Source of the DNA: Thecaphora thlaspeos
Taxonomy: Eukaryota; Basidiomycota; Ustilaginomycetes; Urocystidales; Glomosporiaceae
Length of the DNA: 64,000 bases
Reading direction: 5' to 3'
Assembly: GCA_900291925.1 (NCBI GenBank)
Contig: UWYS01000002.1
Location: 248,001 to 312,000, forward strand
Of this stretch, positions 35,001-46,452 are shown piece by piece (the stretch's first letter is position 1; each line of letters opens with the position of its first letter). The notes under the pieces are model-generated. The model was not told where the DNA came from. It saw only the letters and a program-made list of their open reading frames with translations, and searched no databases. The position numbers were made by a program, and so were the translations under genes.

Positions 35001-38000
35001 CTACGAGGTGCTCGGCCACCTGCTGCGCGCAAAGGCGCGCCTCCTCGATCCGGTCATCCTGGAGCTGCTGCTGACGGCGGTCGGCGTCGACTACGCCAGC
35101 CCGGAGCAGTCGGTCCTCGTCAACCCCTTCCTCTACCGGATCATCATGCTCGACTTTGAGCTGTGGTCGCAGACGGGCGAGGCGATGCAGCTCGTCCATC
35201 TCGACCACTTTAAAATTACGCTGCGCACATCAAAGCACCGCCGTTTCAACGCTAAGCGCGTAGCCAAGATGCAGATGGCCAAGAAGATGGTCCACGCGCT
35301 CCGTTCTCGCTTCTACCCCGACGGGACGGCGACCCTCTCGCTGATCGCTGCGCTCAAGGCGTCGCTGACAAGCGGCTTCACCGATGCCGCTGTCCGCATC
35401 GTCACGTCGTACCTTGCGACCGAGCTGTGCAAGGGCTCCGAGGCGCCGCTGGCCAAGGCGCCGGTCGCGCGGAGGGCCAACACGCTGATCGCCGGCCTCG
35501 ATGCGGCAAAAGCGGACGCGGGAGCATCGGTGTCGGCGAAAAAGGCGGGCACCGGCGTCGACGGAGCGGAAAGCGACCCCGGCGTACCGCTGCTGGTGTT
35601 CGAGATGCTTTCGGAGCTCCTGCTCGAGAAGCCCGCCTACCTACAAAAGTTTGCCGAAGCCGTCAACGTCAAGTGGCTTCTGCTCTTCTTCCACCCTCGC
35701 GCGGAGCGCAGGGCGGTCGTCCTGGCGCTCGAGCTTTTGGTCAAGCTGCTCGCCCGGCCCAAGCTCGGGTACGCCGAGCGCTTTACCGCGGCGGGCGGCT
35801 TCAAGATCATGGAGAGGCTGCTGCCGCGCTTTTGGTCGACGCCGATGGTTCTAACTCTGCTGTGGTCGGCGCTGTTCGGCATCGAGACTGCACCGGTCCC
35901 GGCCTTGATCCCGACCTTTGCGCCGCTGGCGGACGGCAGTCCGGACCGGACGGTCTTCTGTCCGCCGATTATGCGGTCGATCCTCTCCTGCGTCAAGGAG
36001 GGCCTTCGATCGGTCTCCGTCCGCGGCGACGAATCCAAGCGACGACTACAGTTCCAAAAGGGCAGGCCGTCGGACATGCTTGAGCCGCCCGCCAGCGCCG
36101 CCGATAGGCCGAGGCACGCGCGGAAGCGAAGCCAGTCGATGAGTGTGGATGTCAAAGGTGAGCATGGTCTTCCAATGTGCTTCCATGCCGCATTCAGCTC
36201 ACCACCTCGGATGGGCGTAATGTCGGCCAGAGGATGAGGGGAAGCGACTTTCTGACCCACCACCCTGTGTCTGGCCACTGTCTTTTGCGCCCTGCTGTCA
36301 CGACGAAATCAGGCCTGCAAGAAGCCTTCAAGACGTCAAGCGAGCTCGGCGTGTTGAAAGAGACGCTTGAGCTCGTCCGAGCTCACGCGACGGCGTCGAC
36401 CTACTTCCGTGAGCTGCTGTTCTCACCAATCATCCTCCGCGGCCTGATCGACGCCATCTTCCCCTTTGTCGGGACCGACCAACCTCGCCCAGAAGCCGGA
36501 GGGTACGGACGGCAGTCGGCCGACGTGGCGGACCTGTACGGGCCGATGCTCGATCTGCTGTCGAGGCTGGCCGTCGACTCGATGGTCGCCACGCGTTCGA
36601 CTGCCATCGTCTCTGCGCTGACGACCGCACTGCCGCCGACGGATCTGGCGCGCCAAGCCACCTTCCGCACCTCGCTGTACGCTGGCATCACTGTCCACCT
36701 CGGCACCACGGTCGAGCAGTCGCCTGACCTGGCGCGCGAGGCCACCGAGGCGCTGGTCGAGTTCATCGAAAAGGCTTCCGAGGACATCCGCAACGGCTCT
36801 CCGCTCGAAGAGTCGCTCTTTACCATCATAGTCAGCCTGCTGAAGCTGCTCAACAGTCCTCCCGAGGCGGCGCGCTCGCGTGCTACCTCACTGCTGCTGC
36901 TCAGCCTGAACCGAATTCTGCTGCACAGGTGCGTGTCTCTAGGTTCATTAAGTGCCCCGCCGTGGTAGCGTGGTGACATGTGCCTGTTTATGCTCGTAGG
37001 GATGCTGACGACTCGACGAACTTTGTACTGAACCGCAATCTGGGCGTTCTAATCTCCTTCGCGCAGGCTGACGCTGGACGATCGTATCCTGACCACGCTG
37101 ACCGAGGTCACCGAGGCGCAGAGCCTTGTTTTCCTCGACGCCAACAAGGACCCGACCTTTTTCGAGTGCCTCCAGAACCGCGTGCTTTACTACCTCGCGA
37201 CGAGCACCGACGACGACGTCCAGCAGCTCGCCTTCAATCTGCTCAAGCTGATGACGCTCTCCAGACCGGCCGTCGTCGAGGGCATTCTAGCCGACGGCAA
37301 GGCGGCGCCCGACCTGCTCGGCGCCAACGTCTCGACGGTCGGGGAGATGCTGCGGATCGAGACGCCCCAGCGAGACGACGAAAAGGCATACCCATACCAG
37401 GACTCGTGGGACGGCTTCTTCAAGAGCCGCGAGACGCTCAAAGCGGCGGCGCACCTGGAGCGCGTCCAGCAGCTCCACGAGATGCTCAAGCGCGTCGACA
37501 CGCGCGATCAGGCCGTCATCGACACCGAGAGTCGGATGGTGGCGTGGCACGCGAGCCTCTGCGAGGCCGAGCAGGGCCGCTATGCCAAGTTTGCCAACGA
37601 CGCGCGCGAGATGGACTCGTTTGCGGCGGCAGAATGGCGCGGCCTGCTGGCAGGCCTCGAGCGCGAGCGGGCGCTGTTTGGCCCGCAGGACAACGAGTCA
37701 GAGACGCTGTGGAAGCTCGACTCGACCGAAGGGCCCCACAGAATCCGCCTCAAGATGCAACAGCTGCCGCTCCAGGAGAAGGAGACCGACGAGGCGCCCT
37801 ACCGGCCGGAGTCGACCGTCGGGGGAGACACGATTCCGTCTTCGCCGATCGAGCTAGGTCACTTCGACGAGTGGAGCAGCGGCGATGTCGGCGCCCCGCC
37901 CTCAGCGGCCCAGGCAGGCCCTGTAGCTGCGCCCGCGGCTGCGGCGGTAGCGGCAGACGCCAAAAATTTCAACCCGGATGCGCAGCCCGTAAACGAAGCC

Positions 38001-40920
38001 GCCATCATTGCCGCGACGTCCTCTGCGTCGCTCAACGACGAGAATGCAGGCGAAAGTGGCGAGTCGTTCCACGAGGACAAGTACCGCCGGGTGTTGCGGT
38101 CGCTGGAGCGCGGCGACATCATCGAGGCGGTCTACAACACATCGCGCGTCGTGGGGATCGAGTCGCGCGGCTGCCTCCTGATCCTCGGCAAGACGTCCGT
38201 CTATCTGATGGACGACTACTTCCAGCGGCCCAACGGCGAGCTGATCAACGTGTGGGAGGCGCCGCCCGAGGAGAGGGACACACTGGTGATGGCCACGCTG
38301 TCGTCGGACGCCTCGCGGCCGTCTAATCTGATCGCTCAACTCGAAGGCCACGCACAGACGCGCAAGTGGCCCTGGTCAGCCGTCCAGATCTGCTACCGCC
38401 GCTCCTGGCTGCATCGAAGGACGGCCGTCGAGATCTTCTTTGAAGACGGTCAAAGCTGCCTGCTCGTCTGTCGTCAGACGGTGACGGCGCAAAAGCTCTA
38501 CCAGGAGCTGAGGCTGCGCGCGCCATCGGCGGTCGCGGCGGCCGAAGCGATGCGCGAGGGTGTCCACGAGGGCGGCTCGGCCGCTGCCAGCCCCAACGCT
38601 AGTCTTGGCTCACGGCTCGCCGGAGCGGTCCTCGGCCGATCGCAGCAGTGCGGCGCCCTGACCAAGGCCTGGCAAGAAGGTAGGATCAGCAATTTTGCCT
38701 ACCTGATGGTGAGTACCTGCACGCTCCTTGATGGACTATTGTACCCATGACTGCCATCCTGCCAAGCCAAGGTTGGACCGACTGATACCTTCCTCTGATC
38801 TCCTACGGACGCATTCCCAGGACCTCAACACGCTGGCCGGCCGGTCGATGAACGATCTCACTCAGTTCCCCTGTTTCCCCTGGGTGCTGGCCGACTACCG
38901 CAGCGCCGAGCTTGACCTGACCGACCCGGCCAGCTTCCGCAACTTTGCCCTGCCGATGGGTGCCCAGACCCCGCAGCGCCGGCGCGAGTTCGAAGAGCGC
39001 TTCGGCCAACTGGTCGAGGTCGACATGGAACCGTTCCACTATGGCACCCACTACTCGACCGCCGCGACCGTCTGCGGCTTCCTGATCCGGACGCGGCCGT
39101 TTGAGCGGCTCTACATGGCCCTCCAGGGCGGCAGCTTTGACTTGGCCGACCGCACCTTTAGCTCGGTCGGCAAGGCGTGGGCGTCGGCCTCGGAGCTGTC
39201 GCGCGGCGATGTCCGCGAGCTGATCCCGGAGTTCTTCTATCTGCCCACCTTTCTCGAGAACGCCAACCGGTTCGAGTTCGGGACCACGCAGGCCGGCGAG
39301 GTGATCGACGACGTCGAGCTCCCTCCGTGGGCCAAGGGCGACCCGCTGCTCTTTGTTCAGAAGCACCGCGAGGCGCTCGAGAGTGAACACGTCTCGCAGC
39401 GGCTGCACCAGTGGATCGACCTGATTTTTGGCTACCGGTCGAGGGGTCGCGAGGCGGTCGAGAGTACCAACGTCTTCCACCCACTCAGCTACGAGGACGC
39501 GGTTGACTTGGACTCGATCGAGTCGTCGATGGAGAGGCAGGCCACCGCCCAGGTCATCCACAACTTCGGCCAGACGCCGTCGCGCCTCTTCACTCAGCCC
39601 CACCCGCAGCGCCTCCGCAGCGGCGTGCCATCGCTGCCTGTGGGAGAGCGGTTCGGCGTGCTCGAGCACCCGCTGCTGCTCATCGAGAGCATAGTGCCGA
39701 TCCGCAACCTCAAGAATGCGGTCCACTTCATCTACCCGCACCATCCGGAAAAAGCCTTTGCCTCGTCGCGCGACTACCTCATCCTCCCGCATCTAGGCGT
39801 CTCGCTATCTCTGGGCCACCTCGACGGGAGTGTGCGCATGTTTGGCTCGCGCGACGCCAAGCGGCCGCTCGCTGTGGTGGAGCAGATGACGGCGGACCGG
39901 ATCACCTGCATTGCCCAGGCTCGGTCGAAGGCCTTCATCGCCGGCAGCGCCGACGGCGTCGTTTCGGTGTGGAACGTTGACACGGCGACAAAGGAGATCT
40001 CGCTGGCCACCGTGCTACGGGGCCACGAAAAGTCGGTCCTCTGCGTCGCGGCCTCGACCAGCTTCAGCATCGGCGTGAGCGGCAGCACCGATACGACCGC
40101 CATCATCTGGGATCTCAACCGCGGGACCTACGTACGGTCGTTGCGCGGGCACGACGTCGCCGTCTCGCACGTTGCCATTGACGAGAAGGGCGGCTGCATC
40201 GCGACGGCACACGGCCCAGGCGTCCGCCTCTGGACAGTCAACGGCGAGCCGCTCGCCTCGCTGGCCACGAGCGCCAGCATGCTGGAGCCGATATCGAGCC
40301 TGGCCTTCTACGAACGCGACTACCACGTCGGCCGGCTGGCGGTGCTGCTGACGGGCCACCGCGGCAAGGTTGTAGCGTGGAGCGCGACGTTCGATGAAAG
40401 CAACAGCGCCGCCGCCACGGCCGCGAAGCAGCACGGGGCGAGAAAAGCTTCGAGCACCGACGACCGGGGACTGGGCGTGTCGAGCGCAACATCCTCCGGT
40501 CACGTTCGCAGCCGGAGCAAGATCTCGCTCTCGGGCGCCTCGACAACGACGTCAAAGCCGAAGTGGAAGCTGGAGCGCTTCCACGTCTTTCAGCACCAGG
40601 ATCGGCTGGGCCAGACGACGGCGCCGTTGATCACGTCGATCGCCAGCACGCACCGGATGTTGCTGATGGGCGACGAGCTGGGGCGGCTGTACCTGTGGAC
40701 GCTGGCGGGCGAGGCCGTGGCGATCCCGGACGGCTACTCGAGCCACTGTATGAACGCGACGTGCGCCAAGCGGTTTGGCGTGCTCGAGTCGCGGCGGACG
40801 TGCGCGGGCTGCGGCGGGCTGTTCTGCAACGCCTGCGCCGCTCACCACCGGAGGTTTTCGACGAGCGCGAGGTTCTGTCCCGCCTGCTGCGCCGTCATCG
40901 ATGCGGCGCCGTACCTATGA
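32043..40920 (+). CDS. BPH1: BEACH-domain protein with WD40 and C-terminal FYVE finger (ALFY/WDFY3-BPH1 type)
   Basis: Five exons (32043-32636, 32761-36157, 36313-36928, 37067-38708, 38821-40920) give 2782 residues. These giant scaffolds act in vesicle fusion, lysosome sorting and, for ALFY, selective autophagy. A Ser/Ala-rich N-terminus is followed by an ARM-like helical region and a ConA-like beta domain at about 565-740 (RTFSVWLTVEPGTGLLTYL). More helices lead to a PH-like domain at about 1874-2030. The BEACH domain starts at the exon 4/5 junction (FAYLM-DLNTLAGRSMNDLTQF, then FPWVLADY) and runs to about 2350. WD40 repeats and a cysteine-rich FYVE-type finger at about 2724-2780 close it. 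Splice choice at 32760 and 37066 was fixed by frame; other frames there meet stops. The start has a good context (CACCATGG). Confidence 0.93.
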
Positions 40921-42134
40921 GGAGGAACAGGAACGGAAGGCAGGCGGGAGCGATGGGCAGCGATGACGGCGGAGCTAGCGTGTGTGGTCTCGATACGTTG
41001 GAACAGAGTCTGAGTGGTAAACCATAGAACTCTCCCTGACGTCCGTCACAATTCACTTGACCCAAGGCAAGCGTACAGCGTGACGATAGGGCTGTGTGCT
41101 ATGTTCCTTTTACGTCGGAGATGACCGGGGTGGTCTAGTCAAATAAACTTAGCTTCACGTCGAGCAGCACCTCGATGATGGTGGGTTGTGGCTCAGGAAC
41201 GGTCTAAGGTTTGTGTGGGATGGGACAGGAGGCAAGGGACGAGGCTTTCCGTGGTCGTCGGGCGGGCCGACCCGATGATCTGCCCCAGGAGGGCCCGGGT
41301 TCGTTGGTTCGAAACAGGGAAGCAAGGAGGCGAAACTGCTCCGCACCCGAGCCCTGCTCTACCGTAGCCAGTGCTGCCTGTGTGGCCATCCGTAAAACGT
41401 GATCTTAAAAAGGTCTTGATCGATAGGCGGGCTTTGTGTCTGGGGGTAAAGGGAACTGTGCACCTGCCTGCCTGTGCTGCTGCCGTGTACGCTGCTGCTC
41501 GTCGTAATATTGGAAGCCGTGGGAGCGCGGGGCGCCAAGGCGGGCCACGATACATGAGGAGAAAGAGGTCGACGAGCATGGCACCTGCCTGGCCCCCGGC
41601 CTTCTGCTCATGCAAGCAAAATCTTAGAATGGCCTGTTAGACCTCTTGATGCTTTGTGCTGGAGAACGAGAAGTGCCTGCCTCCCGGCCCCCGCCCGAGA
41701 CCCTCCGACCGACCGGGGTCCCCCCCGCTCCAGACACCGCCGGCAACTCCGTCGCATTTCGAAATCACACCACATCTTACGTATCACCACATTTCCCCCA
41801 TGTCTTTCTCTCCACCATCACCCGCACTCGCCACCTGTCTTGTCCCTCACAACATCGCTCCCCCGCGCCCCGACTCTGCCTCGGATCACATCCGGCGGAC
41901 AGCATCCGACCCTCGTCGATCCGCAGCACAGCCTCCCTCCACTTCGCCAACTTGCCGTCCGTCCTTGGCAATGTGCTAAGCACCACTTCTCCACCCAATC
42001 CCCTGAAACCCCTCCGTGCCGCCATCCTGGCCCCTGGCACGCCACCACCTTCTAGTAGGCAGTAGGGCTACTCCCGCTTCGGCCGCCGCCCGACACTTCC
42101 CCTTCTCACCGCCGCCGCACCACACCGCACAGTC
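40921..42134. other. Intergenic between the BEACH gene and the MGRN1-like gene
   Basis: 1.2 kb. An AATAAA at 41142-41147, about 220 bp after the BEACH stop, is a plausible polyadenylation signal. The last 450 bp are C-rich and look like the leader of the next gene. No conserved coding sequence was recognised. Confidence 0.5.
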
Positions 42135-44747
42135 ATGCCTGGTCTCCTCTCGCTGCGCCGCTCTGGCGCCAACGATGCGCCGACCTCCGACGGGCAACAG
42201 CATCGTCAAAGCAGCGCCAACCCCTTCCGACGCCTCGTCGGAGGCAGAGTCAATCAGACTCACGCCGACAATGGTGACGTGGAGATGAACGCTCCCGCTG
42301 CCACAAACGCTCCGCAGATGGACGGCAGCAACCAACAGCAGCAGCAGCAGCAGCAACAACAACAACAGCTCCAGCTCGACGATCAGCAACGCGGCCACGG
42401 CCACGGCCACGGCAGAGAGGCCTCCGGTCGCTCCATCTTTTCCAATCTCTCGTTACCCTCCCTCTCGGCCTTGCGTCAACGTGAGCGGGACGCCGAGCTC
42501 CAGCGCCAGATCAACAGGATAGAGGCATCTCAGACCATGCCTACCCCAGCGCAGCTAGAGGACGGTACCGCCAACCAGGCCAATGCCGTCGCCGCAGCTC
42601 CTCCCATCGTCGTGGCCGGCAGCCCTTTCCGACCGCCCGCTTCCAAGAAGACGGGCAAGAGCAGGCGCGAGAGGGAAGAGGCGGCGACACTTTTCGGCCC
42701 CAACCTCGCATATTACTTTGGCAGCGGCAACAGCACCAGCGGCGCCATCGCCGCCTCGCCTGCCATGCCTTCGTCGTCGCCCGATCCTGCCAGCGCGGCT
42801 GCCGGTCCTTTGGGTCCGCTCCAGCTACAGGCCCGTCAGGCTCGCCTCGGTTCGCGAGGTCGTGCTAGGGGTGCCTCGCTCTCGGGCCTCAGCATGATGT
42901 CGCTCGGGGCAGAGTCAGTCACCTCGCTCGGCGCCTTCAACCCCAATTCGACCGACACTGCGGCCGCCTCGGCGACGGGCATGATGGACGGCTCCACCTA
43001 TGACCGAATCAGCCAGGTGCTCCGACCCGACGCGGGCGGCGAGATGGCCATGAGCGAGGGAATCGACATTGAGACGCTTCAGCGTTGGGTCGGCAGGAGC
43101 GCCGGCACCGACCCCGGCCCGCTCCACGCAGGATCATCGGCAACAGCCATCCCGCCCGTCTGCACCACGCTGCAGTCCTACGTCAACGTCAAGCGCAACG
43201 CTGTCCGCCTTGCAGTCGCGAACAAGCAGGACGAGGTGGCAGCAGCAGCAGGAACATCGCAGGAAGCCGGCTCGAAGCTCTCGGTCGACCTAGGCCCGCT
43301 CGGCGCCGACAGCTCGCGAGGTATCGCTTCGACGGCCGACGTCAATTTGCTCCGCTCCTCGCCTTCGCTCTCCGTCCTGCCGTCTCTCTCGCCCGTCGTG
43401 ACCGGCAAGGGAGCTGCCGCTACCGGCGCCGCGCTTCTGCCCGAGGCGTCGCACACGATCTACTTTGGGTACGACTGCGCGGCACCGTGTGCGAGCGCCC
43501 AGATCTTTGTCCGCGCGAGTCGCAAGCACGGAAGCTGGGTCAACTACACTGCACCACCCGACGGGCTGCCAGACGTGCTGCCGGACGGCTCGTCGGCGAT
43601 GCTGGCGCAGCGAGGTCCGCCGCCTCACGTGCTGGGATGGCCTGTCCACGTCGCGCGGCTGAAGAAGGGCTTCAGCGTCGGCCACAAGGCCGCGCTCTGC
43701 CTTCACCTCAAGTACTATGCACCGCCGTCCGACCGGCAATCTAGCAAGGGCAAGAGTGCTGCCGCCATCGGCGGCGAAGCCGACGATGCTGCGGCGCAGG
43801 CGGAGCGGGGGCAGGCCGAGTTGGACGCCAGCAATCCGGTTCCGGAGACGCCCGCCTGGGACCTGCAGAGGAAACTCGAGATTGAGCGCGAAGAACAAGA
43901 GGAAAAGGCAGCGGCCGAGAGGACGCGACGAGGCGCAAGGCAGCCGAGCTCGGCGACCGGCGCAAGGGCGATGACGGACGCCGCCGCTATCGCTGCCACA
44001 AGCATGACTGCAGCGACGGGCGGAAACGACAACGCCGCTGCTGGTGGAGCTGGTACCGCTTCTGAGGAGGCCGGTGCCGAGACGAAAGAGCAGCGGCTGG
44101 CGCGGGAGAAGGCCGAGAGGGAGACGCTCAAGATTGCGATTATCGTCGAGGCGCTCGATGCCAACGCTCGACCCCTTAAGGAGCCCAACCTTCAGACCAC
44201 GTATCTGCGCCTCAACTCGCTACCTGCATGCAAGCCGATATTGGAGGAGGGGTCGACGGAGCAGGCGCCGGCGGCACGCACCTGGACCGCCCAGGTTGAA
44301 GGCCAAGAGGCCGAGATCGGGCCGCACCGCTTCCAGCTGCAGGAGCTGTACGGTCTGTCGTCGAGGCCGCCGCCAGTCCGCCAGGCGCCGGCCAACGAAG
44401 AGGGCGAGGGAGAGGACGGCGACAACCTGAGCAGGACGGCGGGCGCCTCGACGGCTTTTGCGATGATCGTCGACGGCAGCAACGGCACAGAGTGCCTGAT
44501 CTGCCTGAGCGCACCGCCGACGACGCTGCTGCTGCCGTGCACGCACGGTCTCTGCCTCGAGTGCGCGGTGCAGCTGCGCGAGAGCGTCATGGGCATTCGA
44601 CAGACGGAGAGGCGGAGGGGCCGTACTCCGAGGAAGAAGTACGCCTGTCCCGTCTGCCGGAGGGGCTTCACCAGCATGCTACACCTCAGCAAGGCGGACG
44701 AGAAGCTGATGGCCCAGAGCGGTGCCAGCGGCGGCGGGGCGGCGTAG
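42135..44747 (+). CDS. Mahogunin/RNF157-type RING E3 ubiquitin ligase
   Basis: A single exon of 870 residues. The C-terminal RING (about 787-841) reads CLICLSAPPTTLLLPCTHGL, then CLEC and CPVC, with an unusually long basic loop (RRRGRTPRKKY) before the last cysteine pair. Upstream are two segments that match the Mahogunin (MGRN1/LUL) substrate-side domain. The first is TIYFGYDCAAPCASAQIFVRAS, here cited only for its start. The second is a beta segment IAIIVEALDANARPLKEPN followed by RFQLQELYGL. Family E3s ubiquitinate endosomal and membrane-protein regulators. The N-terminal 300 residues are low complexity, with a polyglutamine run at about 66-77 and a GHGHGHG stretch, and a long Ala/Lys insert separates the two halves of the domain. 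The family call rests on domain order, so the target is unknown. Confidence 0.8.
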   Translation: MPGLLSLRRSGANDAPTSDGQQHRQSSANPFRRLVGGRVNQTHADNGDVEMNAPAATNAPQMDGSNQQQQQQQQQQQQLQLDDQQRGHGHGHGREASGRSIFSNLSLPSLSALRQRERDAELQRQINRIEASQTMPTPAQLEDGTANQANAVAAAPPIVVAGSPFRPPASKKTGKSRREREEAATLFGPNLAYYFGSGNSTSGAIAASPAMPSSSPDPASAAAGPLGPLQLQARQARLGSRGRARGASLSGLSMMSLGAESVTSLGAFNPNSTDTAAASATGMMDGSTYDRISQVLRPDAGGEMAMSEGIDIETLQRWVGRSAGTDPGPLHAGSSATAIPPVCTTLQSYVNVKRNAVRLAVANKQDEVAAAAGTSQEAGSKLSVDLGPLGADSSRGIASTADVNLLRSSPSLSVLPSLSPVVTGKGAAATGAALLPEASHTIYFGYDCAAPCASAQIFVRASRKHGSWVNYTAPPDGLPDVLPDGSSAMLAQRGPPPHVLGWPVHVARLKKGFSVGHKAALCLHLKYYAPPSDRQSSKGKSAAAIGGEADDAAAQAERGQAELDASNPVPETPAWDLQRKLEIEREEQEEKAAAERTRRGARQPSSATGARAMTDAAAIAATSMTAATGGNDNAAAGGAGTASEEAGAETKEQRLAREKAERETLKIAIIVEALDANARPLKEPNLQTTYLRLNSLPACKPILEEGSTEQAPAARTWTAQVEGQEAEIGPHRFQLQELYGLSSRPPPVRQAPANEEGEGEDGDNLSRTAGASTAFAMIVDGSNGTECLICLSAPPTTLLLPCTHGLCLECAVQLRESVMGIRQTERRRGRTPRKKYACPVCRRGFTSMLHLSKADEKLMAQSGASGGGAA
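42334..42371 (+). repeat. CAG/CAA repeat encoding polyglutamine
   Basis: A mixed CAG/CAA run encodes twelve consecutive glutamines followed by Leu-Gln in the N-terminus of the Mahogunin-like protein. Confidence 0.9.
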
Positions 44748-45292
44748 CACCGGCCCTTCCCTTCTCTTGCCCTCATATTTCCTTAATCCTTTTGGACCTT
44801 CCGCAGCGCTACAGTCCCCTACTTGCCTACCTCTTTTGATATGAGCATATTCGCTATCGCCTCACAAGGATACCCCATCGCCTCACCCTTGCGCTTGGTC
44901 CCTCTTCCTTCGACCTTTGACCCCGGCTTTTCCCTTTGCCTGTAGCTTCTCCTCGGTGTCCACTATTGTTATCCTGCTCCACGCTCCGGGAGATTGAAGG
45001 CGGTACAACTTTGTTATTCCAGCCTAGAGTAGCAGACCAGGCATTGCCGAGCAGTGACCCGAACGACGAGGAGCGATGGTTTGGCTCAAACTGTATGGGG
45101 CCCTGGCGATTCGCCGACTCGAAGGTGGGCGGTGGAGCTTGGGAGTCGGACGAGTGTCGCATCTCATCCCGCAAAAGGAGGCGTGAGCCGTGCAGGGCGC
45201 CCCCCCTTGTTGGCCCTTTTTTGAACATGAAAGCGCCTTCCCCGCCCGCTCCTCATGCGAGGCCTCGATAGCCGCCGCCGCCGCCGCTCTAC
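44748..45292. other. Intergenic between the MGRN1-like gene and the esterase
   Basis: 545 bp with a pyrimidine-rich 3' flank on the left. A short CCG array lies just before the esterase ATG. No gene was seen. Confidence 0.5.
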
Positions 45293-46314
45293 ATGATCAC
45301 CGACGTGCTTACCGTCAGGACAGAGGGGCCAGGTAGAGGTCAGACCGTCCAATCGACCCACTACACCGGTCCGGCCTTGCTCGACCCGTCCTTTGCAAAG
45401 ACGCGCACGCGCGGTTTCTGGTTCATGCATCGGGAGGGCGTCCTCCCGCCCTCCGCCGAGAGCGCCGCCCAACACCCAAAGATACGAGAGCGTCCCGTCG
45501 ACCTCTACTTCCACGGCGGCGCCGGCGTGACGTTCAGCGCGGCCGACCTGTTCATGGGACAGTGTCTCGCGTCGAACCTGGCAAAGTCGAGCGGCGTCGA
45601 CGTTTTCAACGTCGACTACCTCCTCGCGCCACACGGACCGTTCCCCGTACCCCTGATGCAAGGCCTGGCGGGGTACCTCTACCTCAAAGACACGCTGGGA
45701 TACAGCGCGGACCAGATCTTCATCGGTGGCGACTCGTTCGGAGGCTGGTTGACGCTGGTCCTCGAACGATACCTACGCACCTACTCGGACCTCATCTTCG
45801 ACGACCCCGCCTCGCTGACGGCGCACGGGGAGGGAGCTTCATCCCGGGTCTGCTCCTTTTGTCGCCGTACATCGCACAAGACGGCGACCACTTTGAATCG
45901 CATCGCCAGTTTGTATCGAGGGACATTATCGACATGTCCTACGGCGACTGGGGAGCCGACGCACAGGGTCTAACAGCTGCGCACCGGCACAAGAACCCAA
46001 TGACGCTCGACAATCCCTGGTACACGCACAGCAACAGGCGACGCGACGAACTCGCATCGCTCCCGCCCATCTACGTGGCCAATGGAGACAAGGAGGTGTT
46101 GAGGGACGAAGGAAGGTACTTTGCCAAATTGGTACGCGACGCAAAGGCTCTCCACGAGAGGGAGAGAGAGGTGACCCTAGAGAGCGAACCGGATATGCCA
46201 CACGATTACTTTACCCTAGACACCGAGAGGAAGAGGACAAAGCAGGTGTACAAGAGGATGGGCACGTGGATGGCCGAGCAGAGCGGCGCGCAGAAGGGCG
46301 CGTGCAAGCTCTAG
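45293..46314 (+). CDS. Alpha/beta hydrolase, hormone-sensitive-lipase-type esterase, with a one-base frame break
   Basis: The first frame gives the oxyanion-hole motif LYFHGGAGV (HGG at residues 74-76), a FNVDYLLAPHGPFP strand-loop and the nucleophile elbow GGDSFGGW with Ser148, all typical of HSL-family esterases. At about 45827-45834, within GGGGAGGG, the protein stops making sense. The sense reading resumes one frame over as SFIPGLLLLSPYIAQDG and continues to a stop at 46314. The second part supplies the acid (ANGDKEVLRDEGRYF) and the base (MPHDYF) of the triad. One additional G would give HGGGSFIPG and a complete enzyme of about 340 residues. No intron fits in the gap. So this is either a sequencing or assembly indel in a G-run, or a recently broken gene. 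No signal peptide or membrane anchor is obvious. Confidence 0.75.
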
Positions 46315-46452
46315 AATGTCGTCGCCGATGGTGGATGGCGGGATTCTCTCTGCTGCATCGATGTATCGACCTGCTCGCTTTCCTACGACTCGGTGACGGC
46401 GTCTCGATTAGTAGAAAGAATGTTCTACACATAAAGGTGCGAAGAGACTGCG

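Noticed and set aside
37001..37066. Extra coding segment RDADDSTNFVLNRNLGVLIS in the BEACH gene
   Set aside because: Using the CGTAG acceptor at 37000 leads into the wrong frame downstream. The CAG ending at 37066 gives the conserved continuation LTLDDRILTTLTEVTE.
36980..38326. 448-codon Arg/Ala/Gly-rich frame overlapping the BEACH gene
   Set aside because: It is a shifted reading of exon 4 with composition typical of an off-frame. The correct frame continues the BEACH protein with matched splice phases.
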